From RGIG8597 sp045133795 (GTDB taxonomy: Bacteria > Spirochaetota > GWE2-31-10): a DNA stretch of 11,780 bases. The position numbers were made by a program, and so were the translations under genes. The stretch lies in NCBI GenBank assembly GCA_045133795.1, contig JBGUUT010000090.1, positions 1 to 11,780 on the forward strand. The letters are read 5' to 3'. This document shows, piece by piece, positions 6,465 through 11,780 of the stretch (positions are counted from its first letter, which is position 1; each line of letters opens with the position of its first letter). The notes under the pieces were generated by a model. The model made no database searches, was not told the DNA's origin, and saw only the letters and a list, made by a program, of their open reading frames with translations.

Positions 6465-6797
6465 TGCAAAGAAAATCACACATCCAACCGAACGGCTCGT
6501 TTATCTATTTCGAGTTTCAATTCCTTTTCCTGCGATTTGTACTTTAATACTCCAATTTTAATATTCAAAAGCGTCTCGATAAACTCCCGGCATATTTCCT
6601 CATTCTGCAATACCTTACAAAATGCGAAGTTGTTCGTAAAACTGATATTTTCGTATTTCTCAGAAAACTCCATATTTTTTTTCCTAAAAAGTTAATAGAA
6701 TTAGAGAAAAAAAACTTCTCTCTACTTGCTTTAATGCAACTTTTTTTCATTCTACTGCACAATTGAAAGATTTTTTACTAATTTTCTTTTTTTCCTC

Positions 6798-6827
6798 TCT
6801 TAAACGCTATTTAAACAGCGTTTGAGA
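6798..6827. repeat. Hairpin of unknown role
   Basis: TCTTAAACGCT (6798-6808) and AGCGTTTGAGA (6817-6827) pair over 11 bp with one T/G mismatch, around the loop ATTTAAAC. No T tract follows on either strand in the right place, so it is not a standard terminator. Confidence 0.55.
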
Positions 6828-6852
6828 CCGTGCAGTTTGACTCCATTTTCTA

Positions 6853-6885
6853 AGACTCTTCGGCACTTCGTACCTCAGAATGACA
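6853..6885. repeat. Interspersed-repeat-like motif (AGACTCTTCGG...CAGAATGACA)
   Basis: The segment from AGACTCTTCGG to CAGAATGACA (reverse complement: TGTCATTCTG...CCGAAGAGTCT) resembles a short motif that I recall as repeated in intergenic regions of several bacterial groups, of the type 'TCATTCTGAG...GAAGAATCT'. It occurs once here, so its repeat status rests on that recollection. Confidence 0.35.
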
Positions 6886-6916
6886 AGCAAACATTTTCGA
6901 TTCGTTTATAATTTAA

Positions 6917-6957
6917 TATAGATGTCTCTATTAACATAGTATAGATATCTCTACTAA
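6917..6957. repeat. Two 18-bp direct repeats
   Basis: TATAGATGTCTCTATTAA (6917-6934) and TATAGATATCTCTACTAA (6940-6957) match at 16 of 18 bases with a 23-bp period, directly abutting the 45-bp tandem repeats. Confidence 0.7.
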
Positions 6958-7045
6958 GTTACTGACGACAACCTTTGTAGCCAGAAAGGTTTCCGTGGAT
7001 AAGTTACTGACGACAATCATTCTAGCTAGAAAGGTTTCCCTGGGT
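6956..7045. repeat. 45-bp tandem duplication
   Basis: Copies at 6956-7000 and 7001-7045 share AAGTTACTGACGACAA at the left and AGAAAGGTTTCC at the right, with a more variable middle (CCTTTGTAGCC against TCATTCTAGCT). The period is divisible by three. On the minus strand the copies read as two similar 15-residue blocks, one containing ETFLAxxxVVSNL, but no credible gene start precedes them. Confidence 0.8.
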
Positions 7046-7146
7046 AAGCTATAATCGATATCGTAAGTAAGCGTTATTATACCGAAGAAATTGAGAAGGT
7101 TTTCTTCCCATGAGCCGTCAGTATGTTCATCTTTCTGTTGCCGTAA

Positions 7147-7269
7147 AAAATAACGGATAAAAACGACTGGCAAAAAGTTGTAGTAAATAGTAAAGTAGTT
7201 CTACAGGATGGAACCGAGCTTTCTATATACATTGGAAAAGTGGAGTTTAAGGTAAGTAAATGGTTGTAA
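7147..7269 (+). pseudogene. 5'-truncated remnant of an unidentified gene
   Basis: An open frame without any usable start codon ends at TAA 7267-7269. It reads KITDKNDWQKVVVNSKVVLQ, then DGTELSIYIGKVEFKVSKWL, which looks like an ordinary beta-strand-rich C-terminus rather than random sequence. An in-frame stop lies at 7144-7146, where the repeat-rich stretch ends. Its last nine bases overlap the start of the next gene, as in a real operon. I infer the 3' end of a gene whose front was lost; the family is not recognised. Confidence 0.4.
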
Positions 7270-7448
7270 AAAATGTAAGTTATCTTGTAATGTACAATGG
7301 AGAAACAGATTCAACTATCACAAATGGTGAAACATACAAATGTGTTTCAGAGTCTTATTACAATGACAGATTATTAAGTATTGGTGTAATTGATGATACA
7401 AATGAAGAGTATCAGTACTCACCGGAAGTATTTGATAAAATATCTTAG
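7260..7448 (+). CDS. Small hypothetical protein, possibly SH3-like beta-barrel
   Basis: A 62-residue protein beginning MVVKNVSYLVMYNGETDSTI. ATG 7260 is preceded by AAGG at seven bases, and a good plus-strand terminator follows at 7509, both supporting a real transcribed gene. The pattern 'TNGETYKCV...SIGVIDDTNEEYQYSPEVFDKI' recalls small SH3-like proteins with a (T/N)xGKxYxV...DDxGExYxYxxxxF layout that often sit behind other genes as accessory or immunity-like proteins. That resemblance is loose. It overlaps the truncated frame upstream by ten bases, so it was probably the second gene of an operon whose first gene is now mostly lost. Confidence 0.6.
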   Translation: MVVKNVSYLVMYNGETDSTITNGETYKCVSESYYNDRLLSIGVIDDTNEEYQYSPEVFDKIS

Positions 7449-7508
7449 GTAACCAATGCACATTGAGACCTAATAAATCATTATACTCAAGCCACCAACG
7501 GAATTGCA

Positions 7509-7542
7509 GTCTGAGTGAGATGTTCTTACTTAGACTTTTTTT
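7509..7542 (+). terminator. Rho-independent terminator after the small gene
   Basis: GTCTGAGTGAG (7509-7519) pairs with CTTACTTAGAC (7525-7535) over 11 bp including two G-U pairs, with loop ATGTT and then seven T (7536-7542). It lies 60 bp after the stop of the 7260-7448 gene. The rest of the gap to gltX shows nothing further except the gltX terminator. Confidence 0.72.
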
Positions 7543-7637
7543 ATTTGCTGTAAATATAAAGTCGGTGAAAATTTTAGTTTTTTCAGCATAGTTTTCTTGG
7601 GGATGAGTGAAAATGTTGAAGAAACAAAAAGCCAAAT

Positions 7638-7672
7638 AAAAAAAAGGCGAGCCGTAAAAAAACAACTCGCCT
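7638..7672 (-). terminator. Rho-independent terminator of gltX
   Basis: AGGCGAG (7645-7651) and CTCGCCT (7666-7672) are perfect 7-bp GC-rich arms. On the minus strand a run of eight T (7638-7645, sharing the last arm base) follows. It starts 18 bp beyond the gltX stop codon. Confidence 0.87.
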
Positions 7673-7690
7673 ATGTATAAAAAGTTAAGA

Positions 7691-9172
7691 TTAACCGGCA
7701 ATTTCAGCTTTTAATTTTTCAATTGCGTTGTCAATTCGTTTCAATGAAACTTCTTTTCCTATAACGTGCATTACAGGGAACATTTCAGGGCTTTTGTTTA
7801 TACCGGTAATTGCAATTCTTAGCGGCATAAATACGGCTCCGGCTTTTACTTCATGTTTTTTAGAAAGTTCATAAAGTTGCTGTTCTAAGTCTTTGTCATC
7901 TTTTACTTCAAAGTCAGCTTCTACAACTTTGCGAATGTCACAAAGGATATCTACAACTTTTGCTTTTTCTACATTTTTAGGAACAATCATTTCCCAAGTT
8001 TTGTAAGGAGGTAATTCTCCGAAGAAGAAATCAGAAAATTCCGGAGCTTGAGTAATCAATTCCATTCTTTCCTGTACCAAAGGCATTAATTTGTTTAAGA
8101 ATGCCATTTCTTCAGCTGTAGGTTCTTTTGAGATAAGACCGGCTTCGATATAATGCGGCAATGTCAATTTTATCAAGCGTTCAATGCTGCTTTGGCGAAT
8201 ATAAACTCCGTTGAAATGTGTTAATTTCTTGTAGTCAAAAATTGCCGGAGAAGTATTGATTCGTTTAATATCAAAAATCTTTTGTAATTCATCCATTGTA
8301 AAGAACTCGTCTTTATCATTGTATGACCAACCCAAAAGTGAAATAAAGTTTAGAAGAGCTTCCGGTAAATAACCGTTTTTGCGGAATTCTATAACTTGTG
8401 TTGCACCGTGACGTTTTGACAATTTTTTACCGTCTTCTCCCATTACCATCGGCATGTGGCAGAATTTAGGCGGTTCCCAACCGAATGCTTTGTAAAGTAA
8501 AACGTGGCTCGGTGTAGACGGAATCCATTCTTGAGCTCGCAATACGTGAGTTATTTGCATCATGTGGTCATCGATAATATTTGCAAGGTGATATGTAGGG
8601 AAACCGTCGGATTTTAAAAGAACAAAATCTTGTAATGTACTGTTTTCGACTTCGATTCTTCCGAGAATTTCATCTTCAAATACGGTTTTACCTTCCAAAG
8701 GAGCTTTAAAACGAATTACGGGCTGAATACCGCTTGCTTTTAATTCTTCAACTTCTTCGGGAGATAAATCTCTACATCGTCTGTCGTATCCGGGAGCCAT
8801 TTTATTTGCTTCTTGTATTTTTTTGATTCTTTCCAAACGACCGCTGTCACAGTAACAGTAATATGCATGACCGCTTTCTACAAGTTGCTTAGCATATTTT
8901 TGGTACAACTCAGTTCGCTGAGATTGAATATACGGACCGAATCCGCCGTCTTTTTCCGGACCTTCATCGTAAGAAATTCCCAACCAATTAAATGTTTCAT
9001 AAATATCTTCCAATGCACCGTCAAAATATCGAGTTTGGTCTGTATCCTCGATACGTAAAATAAAATCTCCTCCGTTTGCTTTTGCATAAAGGAAATTAAA
9101 AAGTGCGGTTCTCAATCCGCCGATGTGCTGATATCCTGTAGGTGACGGAGCATAACGTACTCTTACTTTCAT
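7691..9172 (-). CDS. gltX: Glutamyl-tRNA synthetase
   Basis: Class I aminoacyl-tRNA synthetase that charges tRNA-Glu with glutamate in the cytoplasm. The protein is 493 residues from ATG 9172, chosen because the GluRS start (MKVRVRYAPSPTGYQHIGG) begins there and an AGAGG lies seven bases upstream; a frame extension to TTG 9235 has neither. Catalytic motifs are HIGG at 16-19 (the HIGH motif), LRIEDTD at 39-45, and KLSKR at 250-254 (the KMSKS motif). A CxC pair (Cys106, Cys108) and Cys133 match the position of the zinc-binding subdomain seen in some GluRS. The C-terminal anticodon-binding part is complete (GAVFMPLRIAITG at 445-457, then the SLKRI ending). Length is normal for the family. It is monocistronic, with its own promoter and terminator. 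Confidence 0.96.
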   Translation of the reverse strand: MKVRVRYAPSPTGYQHIGGLRTALFNFLYAKANGGDFILRIEDTDQTRYFDGALEDIYETFNWLGISYDEGPEKDGGFGPYIQSQRTELYQKYAKQLVESGHAYYCYCDSGRLERIKKIQEANKMAPGYDRRCRDLSPEEVEELKASGIQPVIRFKAPLEGKTVFEDEILGRIEVENSTLQDFVLLKSDGFPTYHLANIIDDHMMQITHVLRAQEWIPSTPSHVLLYKAFGWEPPKFCHMPMVMGEDGKKLSKRHGATQVIEFRKNGYLPEALLNFISLLGWSYNDKDEFFTMDELQKIFDIKRINTSPAIFDYKKLTHFNGVYIRQSSIERLIKLTLPHYIEAGLISKEPTAEEMAFLNKLMPLVQERMELITQAPEFSDFFFGELPPYKTWEMIVPKNVEKAKVVDILCDIRKVVEADFEVKDDKDLEQQLYELSKKHEVKAGAVFMPLRIAITGINKSPEMFPVMHVIGKEVSLKRIDNAIEKLKAEIAG

Positions 9173-9220
9173 AAAAAACCTCTCGTTATATAAAATCCAA
9201 CTTATCAAAAATTTTTTTCT

Positions 9221-9249
9221 ACTATAAAAGAACACAATTTTTTTGGCAA
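9221..9249 (-). promoter_or_regulatory. Promoter of gltX
   Basis: On the minus strand, TTGCCA (9244-9249) and TATAGT (9221-9226) are separated by 17 bp, 48 bp upstream of the gltX start. It supports the ATG at 9172, since a start at 9235 would lie upstream of the transcript. Confidence 0.5.
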
Positions 9250-9356
9250 GAAATAACTTAAAAGAGAAACGATTATAATTTGAAAAAGAATCGTATTCCT
9301 GTTTTATTTGAGATTAATTAAGAAAAATCTAAGAAAAAATTATAATTTTCTTTTTG

Positions 9357-9386
9357 TTGACTGTTTGTATATAGAAGTTTTATCAT
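9357..9386 (+). promoter_or_regulatory. Promoter of the chemoreceptor gene
   Basis: TTGACT (9357-9362) and TATCAT (9381-9386) are 18 bp apart, 38 bp before the start codon. This is a housekeeping-type promoter; an alternative flagellar sigma-28 promoter was not evident. Confidence 0.5.
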
Positions 9387-9424
9387 GTTGGGGCTAAAAA
9401 TATTTCTTAGGAAGGTAAAATCGT

Positions 9425-11503
9425 ATGAAAAGCATAAAACTCAAATTAATTATTGCCAACGTAATAATTGTTCTTTTTTCGGTAATAAGTACTTCCACTC
9501 CGAGCTTTTTAATGGAAGTTGCGTCATTGAAAAAGAATATTGTTAAAGATGCAAATTCTAAAGTGGAAAATATTTGGAACAGTATTAATTTGTTTTTGCA
9601 GAAATCTGTTGATTATGTAAACAATGCTACTACTTACGTAAAGACACATGCGATAACTCAAATCCAACTGGAGGATTATTTTGAAAAAATGCTTGCCGGG
9701 GAAACGGAACTTTCATCTTTGTATTATACAAATGAGATTCCTTACAAAGACGGTGGTTTCTTTTATTCCAGTTCACATTTTATTCAAGCTCCGGACTACG
9801 ATCAGACCGCACGTGAATGGTATAAACAATCTTTGGGAAAAAACGGAATTACCGTAACTGATCCTTATCTTGATAATATTACAAAAGATCTTGTTACTAC
9901 CGTTGCTCATGATGTTATAATTGATAATAAACAAAAAGGAGTTGTCGGAATTGATATCGGACTTTCTGACTTGAAAAAAATGGTTACGGAAGTAAAACTT
10001 ACCGAATCCGGAAAATCATTTTTGCTCGATAAATACGGTCGTTATATTACTCATGATGATAAAAAGAAAATTATGAATACAAACTTTTTTAACGACTACA
10101 AAGATTTTTATCTTTATAAAGAAAAAATCGCTATCGATAAGGCTTTTTTTGAAACAAAATCAAAAAACGGGCTTTATTTTTCAGCGAGAATGGTTTCAAA
10201 AGAAAGCGGTTGGATTTTCGTTACCGTAGGTCCGGTCAAAGAACTTTTTAAAGATGTTGTTACTGATTTGATAGTTATCATTGTAGTCTCAATTTTCAGT
10301 ATTGTAGTTGCGGTATTAATTTCAATCTTTCTTGCTACACAAATCGTAAAACCTATTAAAGTTGTAGATTCTGCAATAAATGAAATTGCTAACGGAAATG
10401 CTGATTTAACACAGTATATTGAAATTAAATCGAAAGATGAGGTCGGAAGTCTTGTAAACGGTTTTAATAATTTTATGCAAAAATTGCATTTGATAGTAAG
10501 TCAGATTAAAAATGCGAAAAACAATCTTGATACAGTCGAAAGTAACTTGCAGAAAAGTATCGATAATTCTGGGATTGCGACCAAAGAGATTCTTGAAAAT
10601 ATCAATAATGTCAATAATCAAGTAAACGAACAGTCTTCGGTTGTTCATGAGACATCCAGTGCCGTTACCCAAATTTCACAAAATATAATCAGTTTGGAAA
10701 GAATGATTGAAAACCAATCAAGCGGAATTACACAAGCCAGTGCCGCTGTAGAAGAGATGATAGGTAATATTTCATCCGTAAACGGTTCTGTAATGAAAAT
10801 GGCCGATTTGTTTGAAAAACTCGGAAAAGATGTCATTGTGGGGACAGACCAACAAAAAAGCGTTGCAGAGAAAATCGCACAAGTTGCGGAATTATCAAAA
10901 GCACTTCAGGATGCCAATTTAGCGATTGCGAATGTTGCAAACCAGACAAATCTTCTTGCAATGAATGCTGCAATCGAAGCGGCACATGCCGGAGAAAGCG
11001 GAAAAGGTTTCAGTGTTGTTGCTGATGAAATAAGAAAATTGTCGGAAACATCTACTCAGGAATCAAAGAAAATCGGAACGGAACTTAATGAAATCGAAAT
11101 TGCGATAGGTTCAATTGTTGATGCCTCAAGAGAGAGCAGCGAAAGTTTTGATGAAGTTTGCAAATTGATAAAAGAAACTGATAATCTTGTTCGTCAAATT
11201 CGTTTTGCAATGGAAGAACAACAAGAAGGTTCTAAACAAATAGTCGAAGCTTTAAGAATGATGAATGATAATACTCAAGAAGTTCAAACAGCCTCAAGAG
11301 AAATGACAGAAGGAAACGATTTGATTCTTGAGACAATAGCACGACTTCAAAATACTACCGAAGCAATTACTGACAATACAAGTAAAATGACTTCGTATGC
11401 ACAAAATTTAGAAAACTCAGAAGTCGAACTTTCTGAACTTTCCGCAAAAGTAGAAGAATCAATTAACAGAATCGGTAATGAGATAGACGAATTTCATATC
11501 TAA
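9425..11503 (+). CDS. Methyl-accepting chemotaxis protein with dCache sensor, probably for amino acids
   Basis: A 692-residue transmembrane chemoreceptor that would signal through CheW/CheA. Order: TM1 about 8-28; periplasmic double-Cache sensor about 30-275; TM2 about 280-304; HAMP about 304-357; then the cytoplasmic coiled-coil signalling domain. Its tip is unmistakable (NQTNLLAMNAAIEAAHAGES from residue 506, then GKGFSVVADEIRKLSE). In the sensor, Tyr125, Arg130, Trp132, Tyr133, Tyr148 and Asp177 have the composition and spacing of the amino-acid-binding dCache motif (Y-x4-R-x-WY...Y...D). ATG 9425 follows AGGAAGG by nine bases. There is no CheR-docking pentapeptide at the C-terminus. It is monocistronic between its own promoter and terminator. 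The amino-acid ligand is an inference from the motif; the receptor role is secure. Confidence 0.95.
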   Translation: MKSIKLKLIIANVIIVLFSVISTSTPSFLMEVASLKKNIVKDANSKVENIWNSINLFLQKSVDYVNNATTYVKTHAITQIQLEDYFEKMLAGETELSSLYYTNEIPYKDGGFFYSSSHFIQAPDYDQTAREWYKQSLGKNGITVTDPYLDNITKDLVTTVAHDVIIDNKQKGVVGIDIGLSDLKKMVTEVKLTESGKSFLLDKYGRYITHDDKKKIMNTNFFNDYKDFYLYKEKIAIDKAFFETKSKNGLYFSARMVSKESGWIFVTVGPVKELFKDVVTDLIVIIVVSIFSIVVAVLISIFLATQIVKPIKVVDSAINEIANGNADLTQYIEIKSKDEVGSLVNGFNNFMQKLHLIVSQIKNAKNNLDTVESNLQKSIDNSGIATKEILENINNVNNQVNEQSSVVHETSSAVTQISQNIISLERMIENQSSGITQASAAVEEMIGNISSVNGSVMKMADLFEKLGKDVIVGTDQQKSVAEKIAQVAELSKALQDANLAIANVANQTNLLAMNAAIEAAHAGESGKGFSVVADEIRKLSETSTQESKKIGTELNEIEIAIGSIVDASRESSESFDEVCKLIKETDNLVRQIRFAMEEQQEGSKQIVEALRMMNDNTQEVQTASREMTEGNDLILETIARLQNTTEAITDNTSKMTSYAQNLENSEVELSELSAKVEESINRIGNEIDEFHI

Positions 11504-11517
11504 TTTCTAATTAAAAA

Positions 11518-11557
11518 AAATACATCCTTTTAGTTTTAAAAGGATGTATTTTTTTTT
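11518..11557 (+). terminator. Rho-independent terminator of the chemoreceptor gene
   Basis: Arms AAATACATCCTTTT (11518-11531) and AAAAGGATGTATTT (11538-11551) pair perfectly over 14 bp with a 6-base loop, then T through 11557. An A run on the left could let it work on the other strand too. Confidence 0.88.
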
Positions 11558-11565
11558 CCTTTCGC

Positions 11566-11594
11566 ATGACAAACAATAAATCAAAAATTATAAA
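11566..11594 (+). promoter_or_regulatory. Promoter of the right-edge gene
   Basis: ATGACA (11566-11571) and TATAAA (11589-11594), 17 bp apart and each one mismatch from consensus, lie just after the chemoreceptor terminator and 33 bp before the next start codon. Confidence 0.45.
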
Positions 11595-11627
11595 TCACCA
11601 ACATTGCGACACAAAAGGAGATAAATA

Positions 11628-11780
11628 ATGGAAAAAGATTTAACAGCCAATAACAATGTAATAAATGCAGACACAACAGATGTTTGCGACGTCATTGCTA
11701 ATCTATCCGACGGTACGTATACTATAAAAGTAATCGGTGAAATTGATAACGACAAGATAACCAAGATTAGCTCAGCATTA
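11628..11780 (+). CDS. Start of a leucine-rich-repeat-type protein (runs off the window)
   Basis: The first 51 codons read MEKDLTANNNVINADTTDVC, then DVIANLSDGTYTIKVIGEID and NDKITKISSAL. The 'ANLSDGTYTIKVxGEI...ISSAL' segment resembles the N-terminal lead-in of leucine-rich-repeat (BspA-like/LRR_5) proteins common in Treponema, where it is followed by repeats such as 'LDLSGTTGLTSI'; none of those lie within the window. ATG 11628 has a strong AAGGAG seven bases upstream. There is no signal peptide in the visible part, which is odd if the protein is a surface adhesin. The family call rests on this short stretch. Confidence 0.6.
   Translation, partial: MEKDLTANNNVINADTTDVCDVIANLSDGTYTIKVIGEIDNDKITKISSAL

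Larger units (their letters stand above)
6187..6469. mobile_element. Palindrome-rich insertion element (MITE- or REP-like) inside the Rpn gene
   Basis: The segment separating the two halves of the Rpn gene is not part of the protein family and consists largely of short hairpins. The boundaries are approximate. TTGCAGA (6187-6193) and TCTGCAA (6463-6469) form a 7-bp inverted pair that could be the ends, but so short a match may be chance. The Rpn homology on one side stops at 6479. No clear target-site duplication is visible. It holds three composite units (6199-6247 and 6278-6328 in the plus direction, 6363-6413 inverted), an extra hairpin (6445-6464) and an 8-bp inverted pair, GTTTACAT (6352-6359) with ATGTAAAC (6424-6431). 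It has no transposase, so any mobility would depend on an enzyme encoded elsewhere. Confidence 0.55.
5565..6673 (-). pseudogene. Rpn-family PD-(D/E)XK nuclease/transposase, interrupted by a ~290-bp insert
   Basis: Rpn proteins are PD-(D/E)XK nucleases annotated as recombination-promoting nuclease or putative transposase. The N-terminal 65 residues are read from ATG 6673 (AGGA upstream): MEFSEKYENISFTNNFAFCK, then LQNEEICREFIETLL and KRAVRLDV, ending at a TGA (6476-6478). The rest resumes in a different frame at NLEMQTTDNKNL (about 6182) and continues through 'RYYQSMIDAELLDKG', 'IIFFCTFDPFKKGLPQYTF' and 'EWRAEYMTLEMFEKE'. It ends with the typical Gly/Glu-rich linker and 'IEKVSKVTGLSPEEIENL'. 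The two parts total about 270 residues, near full length for the family. The break lies between the predicted catalytic Asp (RLDV, codon 6482-6484) and the Glu-x-Gln motif (EMQ, Glu codon 6174-6176). A downstream fragment could be read from ATG 6326 through the insert, but it would lack the catalytic Asp. Confidence 0.88.
6674..7143. other. Intergenic stretch with repeats and no convincing gene
   Basis: About 470 bp upstream of the broken Rpn gene. It holds an unexplained hairpin (6798-6827), an interspersed-repeat-like motif (6853-6885), two 18-bp direct repeats and a 45-bp tandem duplication, each listed separately. A minus-strand frame, 6931-7173, opens only with TTG and has no good ribosome binding site. 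Its front half (QQKDEHTDGSWEENLLNFFG) looks protein-like and may be a gene remnant, while its back half is simply the translated 45-bp repeats. Nothing else was recognised. Confidence 0.6.

Noticed and set aside
6931..7173. Minus-strand 80-codon frame over the 45-bp repeats
   Set aside because: It starts only at TTG without a ribosome binding site, and half of it is translated tandem repeat. At most it is a remnant.
7318..7701. Minus-strand 127-codon frame between the small gene and gltX
   Set aside because: It overlaps the gltX terminator, the plus-strand terminator and much of the small plus-strand gene, and no family is recognisable.
9173..9235. N-terminal extension of gltX to a TTG start
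   Set aside because: The predicted -10 box lies inside this stretch, and the conserved GluRS start and ribosome binding site fit ATG 9172.

Overview
The window looks like chromosomal DNA from a low-GC spirochaete, most likely a Treponema. The signs are the family content rather than any single marker gene. They include a spirochaete-style dCache chemoreceptor, a leucine-rich-repeat protein start of the kind common in Treponema, an Rpn-type PD-(D/E)XK nuclease/transposase, and a RelB/YafQ-type toxin-antitoxin pair. The genus is an inference.

Layout. Positions 1-2508 hold a tight minus-strand operon, murG-yggT-recG. It covers cell-wall lipid II synthesis, a small membrane protein and the RecG fork-remodelling helicase, and recG runs off the left edge. 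A good sigma-70-like promoter lies just upstream of murG. Positions 2515-7550 are an accessory stretch made of three parts. First is a RelB-like antitoxin followed by a decayed YafQ-type toxin. Second is a translationally coupled pair of unrecognised coiled-coil/membrane proteins, one carrying 20 tandem Asn-Val/Leu-Thr-Glu repeats. Third is a region of degraded genes and repeats, containing an Rpn gene broken by a palindrome-rich insert, 45-bp tandem repeats, and a gene remnant followed by a small intact gene with its own terminator. Positions 7638-9249 hold gltX (glutamyl-tRNA synthetase) with promoter and terminator, on the minus strand. Positions 9357-11557 hold a plus-strand monocistronic methyl-accepting chemotaxis protein with an amino-acid-binding dCache signature, followed by a strong terminator. 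At the right edge a leucine-rich-repeat-type gene begins behind its own promoter and ribosome binding site.

Two points deserve most attention. The first is the insert in the Rpn gene (about 6187-6478). It holds three copies of a composite unit (palindrome, 7-nt GAAYGRA linker, second palindrome), and the arms differ between copies by paired, compensatory changes. It separates the predicted catalytic Asp from the Glu-x-Gln motif. The second is the uncharacterised two-gene membrane/coiled-coil operon with the in-frame 12-bp minisatellite. No CRISPR array, rRNA or tRNA was seen.
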